A model generated the notes under the pieces. The model saw nothing but the letters and a program-made list of their open reading frames with translations. It did no database searches and had not been told where the DNA came from. This document shows positions 16,497 to 23,378 of a stretch of 29,106 nt of DNA, piece by piece (position 1 is the stretch's first letter; every line of letters starts with the position of its first letter). The position numbers and the translations under genes are program-made. The stretch spans positions 1 to 29,106 of the forward strand of contig NZ_FZOB01000017.1 in NCBI RefSeq assembly GCF_900188395.1, given 5' to 3'. This DNA is from Desulfurobacterium atlanticum. GTDB taxonomy: Bacteria; Aquificota; Aquificia; Desulfurobacteriales; Desulfurobacteriaceae.

Positions 16497-16505
16497 GAGA
16501 ACGTT

Positions 16506-17330
16506 ATGAGAGAGCTACTTTTTGTTGCTATTACTACTGCTTTAAAAGCCGGTGATGCTATTATGAAAATTTATGAAAGAGATTTTACCGTGGAAGAGAA
16601 GGCTGATAATTCTCCTCTCACAGAGGCGGATAGAGTGTCCCATAAAATAATAGTTACTCATCTTCATGATTTTCCCGTTCTTTCTGAAGAGGGGAAAGAG
16701 ATTCCCTATGAGGAGAGGAAAAACTGGGAAAAGCTCTGGATTGTTGATCCCCTTGATGGAACTAAGGAATTTATAAAAAGAAACGGTGAGTTTACAGTTA
16801 ATATAGCTTTTGTTGAAAAAGGTGTTCCTGTTCTTGGTGTTGTTTACGCCCCTGCTATAGGAGTTCTTTATTACGGTGGTCAGGGTTTTGGGGCTTTTAA
16901 AGTGGAAAACGGGGATTTTTCTTTTCTTGAGGATATTACATCCAGTGAGGTTTTCTGGAGAGAGCTCTCAAAAGTGGCAGTTTCTCTACCTGTAATTGAT
17001 GATAGGAAAGAGATAGTTGTTGTTGCTTCAAGATCTCATAGAAATCCGGAAACGGAGGAATTTATAAGGCAGATTGAGAAAAAGTATGGAAAAGTTAAGA
17101 CAATTTCTCAGGGTAGTTCTTTAAAGCTTACTGCTGTTGCTGAAGGGAAAGCTGATGTTTATCCGAGAATTGCTCCGACAATGGAGTGGGATACAGCAGC
17201 CGGGCAGGCTGTTGTTGAAGCGGCAGGGGGGAAAGTTGTTGAGTATGAAACGGGGAATCTTTTAAGATATAACAAAGAGAACCTTTTAAATCCCTATTTT
17301 GTTGCTTTTAGAAAGGGGTTCTTTGTATGA
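16506..17330 (+). CDS. cysQ: 3'(2'),5'-bisphosphate nucleotidase (CysQ-like, inositol-monophosphatase fold)
   Basis: A 274-residue Mg-dependent phosphatase. CysQ hydrolyses 3'-phosphoadenosine 5'-phosphate, the by-product of sulfate assimilation and sulfotransfer. Metal-site motifs are present: the Glu of LSEEGKEIPYEER, the signature WIVDPLDGTKEFI (D-P-L-D-G-T), and EWDTAAGQAVVEAAGG near the C-terminus; the region DNSPLTEADR also fits. The TKEF variant after DGT is typical of CysQ rather than inositol monophosphatase. ATG 16506 follows AGGAGAACGTT, 9 nt after the stop of the EAL protein, so it is probably the third gene of the trpB unit. An inositol-phosphatase side activity is possible. Confidence 0.88.
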   Translation: MRELLFVAITTALKAGDAIMKIYERDFTVEEKADNSPLTEADRVSHKIIVTHLHDFPVLSEEGKEIPYEERKNWEKLWIVDPLDGTKEFIKRNGEFTVNIAFVEKGVPVLGVVYAPAIGVLYYGGQGFGAFKVENGDFSFLEDITSSEVFWRELSKVAVSLPVIDDRKEIVVVASRSHRNPETEEFIRQIEKKYGKVKTISQGSSLKLTAVAEGKADVYPRIAPTMEWDTAAGQAVVEAAGGKVVEYETGNLLRYNKENLLNPYFVAFRKGFFV

Positions 17331-17362
17331 AATAGACATTTAGTTTTTTAGCATATAATATA

Positions 17363-17391
17363 TTGACAACACCAGACAAGCTTTTTATAAT
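17363..17391 (+). promoter_or_regulatory. Consensus sigma70 promoter of the arsR-accD-folC operon
   Basis: TTGACA (17363-17368), exactly 17 nt of spacer, then TATAAT (17386-17391): both hexamers match consensus at all positions, and an A/T-rich stretch (gcatataatata) lies just upstream. Expected start about 17398. A promoter this perfect is usually either very strong or held in check by a repressor. Confidence 0.92.
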
Positions 17392-17410
17392 TTAAAACGA
17401 TCGGATTAAA
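17391..17410. promoter_or_regulatory. Palindrome over the transcription start, candidate operator
   Basis: The 20-bp sequence has the form TTTAA-NN-CGATCG-NN-TTAAA, with 16 of 20 positions symmetric by hand alignment. It begins at the last base of the -10 and covers the predicted start at ~17398. A bound dimer here would block the promoter. The adjacent gene encodes an ArsR-family repressor-type protein, so autoregulation is the simplest reading; this is inference. Confidence 0.5.
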
Positions 17411-17445
17411 ATTAATATTTTTTTATCTTTAAAAAGGAGGATTTA

Positions 17446-17763
17446 ATGGCAAAGTCAAAATCAAATTTACCGATACTTGATGAGAGAAAGCTTGAGGAAG
17501 GAGCTGAATGTTTAAAGGCTCTTGCGTCTCCTGTAAGATTGAAAATTCTTTTTAAGCTTAAAGAGCAACCTATGTGTGTAACGGACCTTGAGAAAGAGCT
17601 TGGCATTTCTCAATCTTCCCTTTCTCAGCATTTAAGGACTTTAAGGTATAAAGGAATAGTTGACAAGAAAAGAGAAGGGAATAAAGTTTACTATACAATA
17701 GCTTCTGATGCGTTTGTTCAGCTACTTGAAACGTTGCCACAGATCATATGTTTTAAAGGGTAA
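17446..17763 (+). CDS. ArsR/SmtB-family transcriptional regulator
   Basis: A 105-residue winged-helix protein, typical length. Family features are LKALASPVRLKILFKL (~23-38), the recognition region VTDLEKELGISQSSLSQHLRTLR (split here as positions 45-67) and the wing KREGNKVYYTI. Three cysteines are C22, C44 (in QPMCVTDL, at the place of the first Cys of the ArsR CVCDL motif) and C102 near the C-terminus. The full CxC arsenic site is absent, so the signal could be a metal, a thiol/persulfide or something else. Strong AAAGGAGG ribosome binding site. First gene of a unit with accD (5-nt gap) and folC. It probably represses its own promoter through the palindrome upstream, and so would influence fatty-acid and folate genes. 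Confidence 0.9.
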   Translation: MAKSKSNLPILDERKLEEGAECLKALASPVRLKILFKLKEQPMCVTDLEKELGISQSSLSQHLRTLRYKGIVDKKREGNKVYYTIASDAFVQLLETLPQIICFKG

Positions 17764-17768
17764 AGATT

Positions 17769-18626
17769 ATGTTCAGGAAATTGTTTAGAAAGGAAATTTC
17801 TCAAAGTGAGGATACAAAATCTACCGTTCCTTCCGGTTTATGGATAAAGTGTAATGAGTGTAAAAGTTTGCTTTTCAAGGGTGAGCTTGAGAAAAATTTG
17901 ATGGTCTGCCCGAAATGTGGTTTTCATTTTCCTTTAAGTGCGAAGGATAGGTTGTTTTACCTTTTTGATGATGGAGTGTATGAAGAGCTTGATGCAGAGC
18001 TTGAGCCAAAAGATGTTCTTGGCTTTTCCGACATTAAACCTTATACTGAAAGAATATCTTCTGCTCAGAGAAAAACAGGTTTAAAAGATGCTGTTGTTAA
18101 CGCTAAAGGTAAAATAGAGGGTATTGAATCTTTTGTTTCCTGTTTTGATTTTAAGTTTATGGGTGGAAGTATGGGCTCGGTGGTCGGCGAGAAGATTACA
18201 AGGAATATAGAAAGGGCTGCCGATGAAGGTAAACCTTTTATCTGTATCTCCTCTTCAGGAGGAGCAAGGATGCAGGAAGGGATAATTTCCCTCATGCAGA
18301 TGGCGAAAACATCAGCAGCCCTTGCTCGTCTTGAGGAAAGGGGGGTTCCGTATATATCTGTGCTTACCCATCCTACTATGGGTGGTGTATCAGCAAGTTT
18401 TGCGTTTTTGGGAGATGTGATAATTGCAGAGCCCGGAGCTCTGATAGGTTTCGCCGGCCCCCGGGTTATTGAACAAACTATAAAGCAAAAGCTCCCGAAA
18501 GGTTTTCAGAGGGCTGAATTTCTCCTTGAGCATGGTCTTATAGATATGGTTGTTGAAAGAGAAAACTTGAAATCGGTAATTGGACAGCTTCTTAAAACTT
18601 TCACCTCAAAGGTAAGTTCTGCGTGA
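17769..18626 (+). CDS. accD: Acetyl-CoA carboxylase carboxyltransferase subunit beta
   Basis: A 285-residue subunit that, with AccA, transfers the carboxyl group from biotin to acetyl-CoA, giving malonyl-CoA for fatty-acid synthesis. The N-terminal zinc ribbon is complete (C28, C31, C47, C50; WIKCNECKS and VCPKCGFH). The crotonase-fold core shows DAVVNAKGKIEG, SSSGGARMQEG, the PTMGGVSASFA stretch, GALIGFAGPRVIEQT and the conserved LPKGFQRAEFLLEHGLIDM. Length is normal. It begins 5 nt after the ArsR gene and ends in a GTGA overlap with folC. The accD-folC pair also occurs in E. coli; the ArsR gene in front is the unusual part. Confidence 0.97.
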   Translation: MFRKLFRKEISQSEDTKSTVPSGLWIKCNECKSLLFKGELEKNLMVCPKCGFHFPLSAKDRLFYLFDDGVYEELDAELEPKDVLGFSDIKPYTERISSAQRKTGLKDAVVNAKGKIEGIESFVSCFDFKFMGGSMGSVVGEKITRNIERAADEGKPFICISSSGGARMQEGIISLMQMAKTSAALARLEERGVPYISVLTHPTMGGVSASFAFLGDVIIAEPGALIGFAGPRVIEQTIKQKLPKGFQRAEFLLEHGLIDMVVERENLKSVIGQLLKTFTSKVSSA

Positions 18627-19837
18627 CAGCCTTTGAATCTTATTTCTTAAATAAAGAGTTTGTCTGGAAGCCTGGTCTTGAAAGAATTAAAAAGGCTGTG
18701 GCTTCTCTTGACTTTTCCTTTCCACCGTCTGTTATTGTTGCAGGAACTAACGGAAAAGGCTCAACTTCGTCGTTTATTGCGTCAATTTTAAAAGCCCACG
18801 GTGTTAGAACAGGTCTTTTCACTTCTCCTCATCTTTTAGAGTTTAATGAAAGGTTCAGAATTGATCTTGAACCTGTTGATACAGGTCTTCTTGATAGGGC
18901 TTTTCTGAACCTTTTACCTGTTATAGAGGAAAATAGTCTTACCTATTTTGAGGCTGCTTTTCTTCTTTCCCTTTATCTCTTTAAGGATTGTGATTTTGTA
19001 GTTTATGAGGTTGGGCTTGGGGGAAGGCTTGATGCAACAAACAGTATAGAGCATAACCTTGCTGTTATAACCCATATAGATTATGACCATAAGGATTATC
19101 TTGGAGAAACTATTGAAGAGATTGCAACAGAGAAGTTGCATGTTGTGAAAAATAGAATTCCGGTTGTTATTTCCCAGAACAGAAAAGTTGTTTTTGATAT
19201 TGCGACAGAGTTTACAGATGAGATTTACGCTTTTGGCAGTGATTTTAATGTTTTTTCTGTAAGAGTAACTTCTGAAGGCACTAAAGGAATTTACAGTGAT
19301 AAAGAAATAACATTTCCTTTTAACCTTTCTGTTTATGGAAAACATCAGGCAATAAATGCTGCCACAGGGATATTTACTGCGAAGAAAGTTTTGAAAGAAC
19401 TTTTGTGTCTGAAAGTTGATATTTCAAAGATTAAAGGTGCGGTTTCTTCTGTTACAATTCCCGGCAGGTTTGAGATTTTAAGGAGAAAACCGTTTTTTAT
19501 TGTTGATGTTGCTCACAACATTGATGCTGTAGGAAGGTTTGTTGAAACTTTAGGGATGTTAGGTATTTCAGTTGATATTGTTTATTCTGGATTAAAAGAT
19601 AAAGATTTTAACGCTATTTTTAAACTTTTTAAAAGCTACACAGATGAAGCAGGAACAGAGCTTTTTCTCGTTCCTATCAAAAATCCCAGGGGTTTTTCTT
19701 ACAAGGAACTTAAGGAGAAGTATGGAAAAGAAGCAACTGTTCTTGAAAGTTTAAAAGGAGAAGTTCTTAAAAAAGATGTGGCGGTTGTTGGTTCATTCTA
19801 TCTTATCTCTGATGTTCTTAATGGCAATTTCAAGTAG
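18623..19837 (+). CDS. folC: Folylpolyglutamate synthase / dihydrofolate synthase
   Basis: A 404-residue Mur-ligase-family enzyme that adds glutamate to dihydropteroate and to folates, with ATP. Motifs are the P-loop VIVAGTNGKGSTSSF (~37-51), the Omega-loop TSPHLLEFNERF, EVGLGGRLDATN, VITHIDYDHKDYLG, the substrate-Lys segment in ATEKLHVVK and the C-terminal ligase motif FIVDVAHN. Start GTG 18623 overlaps the accD stop. The 3' end overlaps the convergent trmD by 45 bp and no terminator hairpin is visible there. The polyglutamylated folate it makes is the substrate class used by MetE and PurH, also encoded in this window. Confidence 0.95.
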   Translation: MTAFESYFLNKEFVWKPGLERIKKAVASLDFSFPPSVIVAGTNGKGSTSSFIASILKAHGVRTGLFTSPHLLEFNERFRIDLEPVDTGLLDRAFLNLLPVIEENSLTYFEAAFLLSLYLFKDCDFVVYEVGLGGRLDATNSIEHNLAVITHIDYDHKDYLGETIEEIATEKLHVVKNRIPVVISQNRKVVFDIATEFTDEIYAFGSDFNVFSVRVTSEGTKGIYSDKEITFPFNLSVYGKHQAINAATGIFTAKKVLKELLCLKVDISKIKGAVSSVTIPGRFEILRRKPFFIVDVAHNIDAVGRFVETLGMLGISVDIVYSGLKDKDFNAIFKLFKSYTDEAGTELFLVPIKNPRGFSYKELKEKYGKEATVLESLKGEVLKKDVAVVGSFYLISDVLNGNFK

Positions 19838-20557
19838 CTTCTTTTCCTCTTCTGTCAATTTTTCTTCTTTTATAAGCTTCTTTATGGTTTCAGGGTTTTT
19901 TCTGTATGTTTTTTCAAAAGATTTTATTTTTCTCCACTCTTCTATCTTTTTATGATTACCAGAAAGGAGCACTTCAGGCACTTTCAACCCTTTAAACTCA
20001 GCAGGTCTTGTGTAGTTTGGATATCCCATAAGCCCTCTATCCATGAATGAGTCAGCCTTTAGAGAGTCTTCGCTTCCCAGCACTCCGGGAATAAGTCTGA
20101 TTGTGGCATCAAGGATAACCATTGCAGGAAGTTCTCCACCTGTTAGAACGTAATCTCCTATGGAGATCTCTTCATCTACTATAGATTTAACTCTTTCGTC
20201 AACACCTTCATATCTTCCGCATATTATAAGAATGTTGTCTTTTTTGGAAAGTTCAACAGCTTTTTTCTGAGTGAACGTTTCTCCCCACGGTTCTGTTAGT
20301 ATAACGTAAGGTTTCTTCTGCCGCTGTTTTACTACTTCTTCATATGCTCTAAATATTGGCTCTGGTTTAAGAACCATTCCGGGACCACCGCCGTATGGAA
20401 CGTCATCAACGGTTCTGTGTTTATCCGTTGTGTAATCTCTTAGATTATGAATTTTAAGGTCAACCTTTCCTGAGGAGATAGCTCTTCCTATAACTCCTTC
20501 TGATATAAATCCGGAGAAAAGATTTGGCAGCACTGTAAGAACGTCAAAAACGGGCAT
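19793..20557 (-). CDS. trmD: tRNA (guanine-37-N1)-methyltransferase
   Basis: A 254-residue SPOUT-class enzyme that methylates G37 next to the anticodon in tRNAs reading CUN, CCN and CGG, preventing +1 frameshifts. The trefoil-knot SAM site is clear: GGGPGMVLKPEP (~57-68), ILTEPWG, ICGRYEGVDERV and SIGDYVLTGGELPAM. The C-terminal domain includes the region around ADSFMDRGLMGYPNYTRP and PEVLLSGNHKKIEEWR. Start ATG 20557 overlaps the rimM stop (TAATG), the usual rimM-trmD order; rpsP and rplS, often adjacent in other bacteria, are absent here. Confidence 0.97.
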   Translation of the reverse strand: MPVFDVLTVLPNLFSGFISEGVIGRAISSGKVDLKIHNLRDYTTDKHRTVDDVPYGGGPGMVLKPEPIFRAYEEVVKQRQKKPYVILTEPWGETFTQKKAVELSKKDNILIICGRYEGVDERVKSIVDEEISIGDYVLTGGELPAMVILDATIRLIPGVLGSEDSLKADSFMDRGLMGYPNYTRPAEFKGLKVPEVLLSGNHKKIEEWRKIKSFEKTYRKNPETIKKLIKEEKLTEEEKKLLEIAIKNIRDKIE

Positions 20558-21117
20558 TACACAAGACCTTCTATGGGAGTTATTACGATTTTTTTGGCTT
20601 CTTTGTCAATCTCTTTTATAAACTGATTTATGAACGGTATCAGTGCTTCTTTTCCGTTTTCTTTTTCCACTACAAGGATGTGGCTTGCCGGCATTTCAAG
20701 AATCTCTTTTACTTTACCAACTTTTGTTCCATCTTCTGTTTCAACGATGGAATTTATAAGATCCTCAAAAAAGAATTCATCTTCCTCAAGGGGAATAAGT
20801 TCATTTTTCTTTATAAAAAGTGATGTATTGATAGCAGTTTCAGCACTGTTTCTATCTGTTATCTCTTTAAATTTTATTATGAAAAGGTTTTTGTAAGGTT
20901 TTACAGTATCAACTGTGAACGTTTTTTTTGAAACCCCTCTGTATCCTGTCAACTTTCTCGTTTCTTTAAGCTGTCTTTCAAAAATTTCCGTTTCAGGTTT
21001 AACCTTTACTTCTCCTTTTATTCCGTGAGCTCCAACAATTTTTCCTATTAAAACCTCATCTTTTTCAGGCTGCTTTTTTCTTCTTTCAAGAATCTTTTTA
21101 ATTGTTCTTTTTTTCAT
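20557..21117 (-). CDS. rimM: 16S rRNA processing protein RimM
   Basis: A 186-residue assembly factor for the 30S head; it binds S19 and aids 16S maturation. The family core starts at VLIGKIVGAHGIKGEVKV (~23-40), followed by the PRC-barrel half (FFEDLINSIVETEDG, GKVKEILEMPASHILVVE, ALIPFINQFIKEID). A basic N-terminal extension of about 22 residues (MKKRTIKKILERRKKQPEKD) precedes the usual start. I see no alternative Met inside it and only a weak GGGG before ATG 21117. The extension may contact rRNA, or the true start may be a later non-ATG codon. Confidence 0.92.
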   Translation of the reverse strand: MKKRTIKKILERRKKQPEKDEVLIGKIVGAHGIKGEVKVKPETEIFERQLKETRKLTGYRGVSKKTFTVDTVKPYKNLFIIKFKEITDRNSAETAINTSLFIKKNELIPLEEDEFFFEDLINSIVETEDGTKVGKVKEILEMPASHILVVEKENGKEALIPFINQFIKEIDKEAKKIVITPIEGLV

Positions 21118-21136
21118 CTGTTGCCCCGTTGTAAGT

Positions 21137-21157
21137 AAAGGGGGGATTTCCCCCTTT
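21137..21157. terminator. Symmetric G/C-rich hairpin between the thioesterase gene and rimM
   Basis: AAAGGGGG (21137-21144) and CCCCCTTT (21150-21157) form an 8-bp stem with a 5-nt loop. On the minus strand it begins directly after the thioesterase stop and ends about 20 nt before rimM. The following sequence (acttac) is not a T-run, so it is more likely an mRNA processing or attenuation hairpin than a full terminator. Confidence 0.45.
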
Positions 21158-21158
21158 G

Positions 21159-21710
21159 TTAGTTATCTTTATCTTCTTTGATTTTTTCTATGACAAACTT
21201 TTTGAGCCTTTCCTGAACGTCCTCTTCAGACTTTGGAGGTTCTGCTTCAGCGTGTGTAGCTTCTTTTATAAGACCTTTGGATTTTAGGTGTTCCAATACT
21301 TCTTTACCAAAACTTACAGGTCTTCCCTGTGGATCTATAAATATATGCTGGGTAAATCCAACAGCAAGAACAGCTTCGTCTCTTATAATTCTGTAGTCAA
21401 ACCTTATTCCTCTTGATTCTATGTTTGTTATGGCGGTTTCTATGGTTATAAGATCGTCGTAAACTATAGGTGCCATGTATCTACATGCAGTTTCCACAAC
21501 GGGCATAAGAATCTGTTTTTGCTGTAGAATTTGTTTGTATTCAATGCCAAGAGCTCGGAAAAGCTCTGTTCTTCCCCTTTCAAAAAGATGGAAGTAGTTT
21601 GCGTAGTACATAACGCCGTAAGCGTCTGTTTCTCCCATTGTAACTCTGTATTGCATAGTTCCAACTATTACCTGCTGTTCCTGCTGGTTTTGCTTCTGTT
21701 CTTCTGCCAT
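21159..21710 (-). CDS. YbgC-like acyl-CoA thioesterase (4HBT hot-dog fold)
   Basis: A 183-residue hot-dog-fold protein. The 4-hydroxybenzoyl-CoA thioesterase signature is present: ETDAYGVMYYANYFHLFERGRTE (given here as positions ~27-49; catalytic Asp in TDAYG, then the ANYFHLFE helix start). Features after it are RYMAPIVYDDLITIET and AVGFTQHIFIDPQGRP. The N-terminus is Gln-rich (KQNQQEQQ) and the C-terminus adds a charged ~35-residue tail beyond the usual ~135-residue YbgC. The substrate is unknown; YbgC members hydrolyse short or medium acyl-CoA or acyl-ACP. It lies 12 nt after purH with a good GGGAGGGAACT ribosome binding site. It is not next to tol-pal genes here. Confidence 0.85.
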   Translation of the reverse strand: MAEEQKQNQQEQQVIVGTMQYRVTMGETDAYGVMYYANYFHLFERGRTELFRALGIEYKQILQQKQILMPVVETACRYMAPIVYDDLITIETAITNIESRGIRFDYRIIRDEAVLAVGFTQHIFIDPQGRPVSFGKEVLEHLKSKGLIKEATHAEAEPPKSEEDVQERLKKFVIEKIKEDKDN

Positions 21711-21722
21711 AGTTCCCTCCCT

Positions 21723-23318
21723 TTAATGTCTGAAATGTCTTATACCTGTAAATACCATTGCGATGTTGTGTTCATTAGCAGCTTCTATAACTTCTTCATC
21801 TCTGATAGAACCGCCTGGCTGTATTATCGCTTTCACACCTACTTTTGCTGCTTCGTCAACACTGTCTCTGAACGGGAAAAACGCTTCACTTGCAAGAACG
21901 CAGCCTTCCATTTCAAGTCCCATCTCTTTTGCTTTTTTAGCTGCACATTTTGCTGCGTCCACCCTTGAAGTTTGTCCAACTCCTATTCCTATTGCAATGC
22001 CGTCTTTTGCGTAAACTACAGAGTTTGACTTTACCCATTTTACTACTTTAAATGCAAATAGAAGATCTTCCCATTCATTTTCATTCGGTTCTCTTTCTGT
22101 AACAACCTTTAACTTTTCAGGGTCAAGAGTTATAAGGTCTCTGTCCTGTACAAGCATTCCGCCTACAACTTTCCTGTAATCGAAAGGAGAGGTTTCCCCT
22201 TTATTTATTAACTTATCCATACTGTCTAATTTAAGTACTCTCAGGTTCTTTTTTGTTTTTAGAATGTCTAAAGCTTCTTCAGAGTAATCTGGAGCGATTA
22301 TACATTCATAAAACCTTTCTGTTATAAGTTTTGCAGTGTTTTCATCAACAGGACAGTTAAAAGCTATGATTCCTCCAAACGCTGAAACAGGATCAACTTT
22401 TAAAGCTTTTTCATAGGCATCGGAGGCAGAGTTGCCAATAGCTATTCCGCAGGGGTTTGCATGTTTTATAATGGCACAAACTTTCTCTTTGTTTGGGTCA
22501 AATTCAAGGACAAGGTTTAGTGCACCATCTATATCATAAATGTTATTAAACGATAACTCTTTCTCTCCGTGAATTTTCTTTGCGGTTGATATACAGGGTT
22601 CATCTATAAAGATTTCTTTGTAAAATGCGCCTCTTTGGTGAGGGTTTTCTCCGTACCTTAAATCCTGCACCTTTTCAAAAGTGATTGTTAGTGGATTTCT
22701 CATTTCTGGTGGCTCTGTTAAAAATTCGCCGTTTTCATTAACTTTAAAAAGATAGTCTGTTATTACAGCGTCATAGTGAGCTGTGAGATTAAAGGCTTTT
22801 TTTGCAAGATAAAATCTTGTTTTTAGAGAGATTTTTCCAGTTTGCTCCAATTCTTCTATTATTTTTTTATAATCGGAAGGATCTGTAACTATTGTCACAT
22901 ACTTAAAGTTTTTTGCTGCAGCCCTTACCATCGTTGGGCCACCTATATCTATATTTTCAATTATTTCCTCAAAAGATTTTTCACTTTTAACGGTTTCTTT
23001 AAATGGATAAAGGTTGACGACTACAATGTCTATCGGCTTTATTCCCAGGTCTTCCATTGTTTCAATATGTTCTGGATTATCCCTTTTTGAAAGAATTCCT
23101 CCGTGAACTTTTGGATGCAAAGTTTTAATCCTGCCTTCCATAATTTCAGGAAATTCTGTTAATTCTGATATTTCTTTAACCGGAACACCGTTTTCTTTAA
23201 GGAGCCTGGCAGTTCCCCCTGTTGAGATGATTTCAATGCCTAAATTGTAAAGAGATTTTGCAAAGTCCACTACACCTGTTTTATCAGAAACGGATATAAG
23301 GGCTCTTACAGGTTTCAA
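21723..23318 (-). CDS. purH: Bifunctional AICAR transformylase / IMP cyclohydrolase
   Basis: A 531-residue enzyme for the last two steps of purine synthesis: formyl transfer from 10-formyl-tetrahydrofolate to AICAR, then ring closure to IMP. The N-terminal cyclohydrolase domain shows ALISVSDKTG, ISTGGTARLL, GRIKTLHPKVHGG and NLYPF. The C-terminal transformylase domain shows LRYGENPHQ, the catalytic KHANPCG, AFGG and ASEAFFPFRDS, ending in FTGIRHFRH. Length is normal. The TTG start at 23318 is supported by AGGAGGT five bases upstream. It heads the minus-strand unit with the thioesterase, rimM and trmD. Confidence 0.97.
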   Translation of the reverse strand: MKPVRALISVSDKTGVVDFAKSLYNLGIEIISTGGTARLLKENGVPVKEISELTEFPEIMEGRIKTLHPKVHGGILSKRDNPEHIETMEDLGIKPIDIVVVNLYPFKETVKSEKSFEEIIENIDIGGPTMVRAAAKNFKYVTIVTDPSDYKKIIEELEQTGKISLKTRFYLAKKAFNLTAHYDAVITDYLFKVNENGEFLTEPPEMRNPLTITFEKVQDLRYGENPHQRGAFYKEIFIDEPCISTAKKIHGEKELSFNNIYDIDGALNLVLEFDPNKEKVCAIIKHANPCGIAIGNSASDAYEKALKVDPVSAFGGIIAFNCPVDENTAKLITERFYECIIAPDYSEEALDILKTKKNLRVLKLDSMDKLINKGETSPFDYRKVVGGMLVQDRDLITLDPEKLKVVTEREPNENEWEDLLFAFKVVKWVKSNSVVYAKDGIAIGIGVGQTSRVDAAKCAAKKAKEMGLEMEGCVLASEAFFPFRDSVDEAAKVGVKAIIQPGGSIRDEEVIEAANEHNIAMVFTGIRHFRH

Positions 23319-23378
23319 TATTTACCTCCTGTGGTATATTATTCAGGCTGAATTTTATCAAACTGAAGGGAGATTATC
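23319..23378. promoter_or_regulatory. 60-bp divergent control region between purH and the ligase-like gene
   Basis: Both genes start outward from this gap and each has its own ribosome binding site in it (AGGAGGT for purH, AAGGGAGA for the plus-strand gene). A/T-rich -10-like pieces are present (on the minus strand TTGATA, then TAATAT 14 nt later; on the plus strand ttttat), none with good spacing. At least one promoter must be here or inside the coding sequences. Confidence 0.35.
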
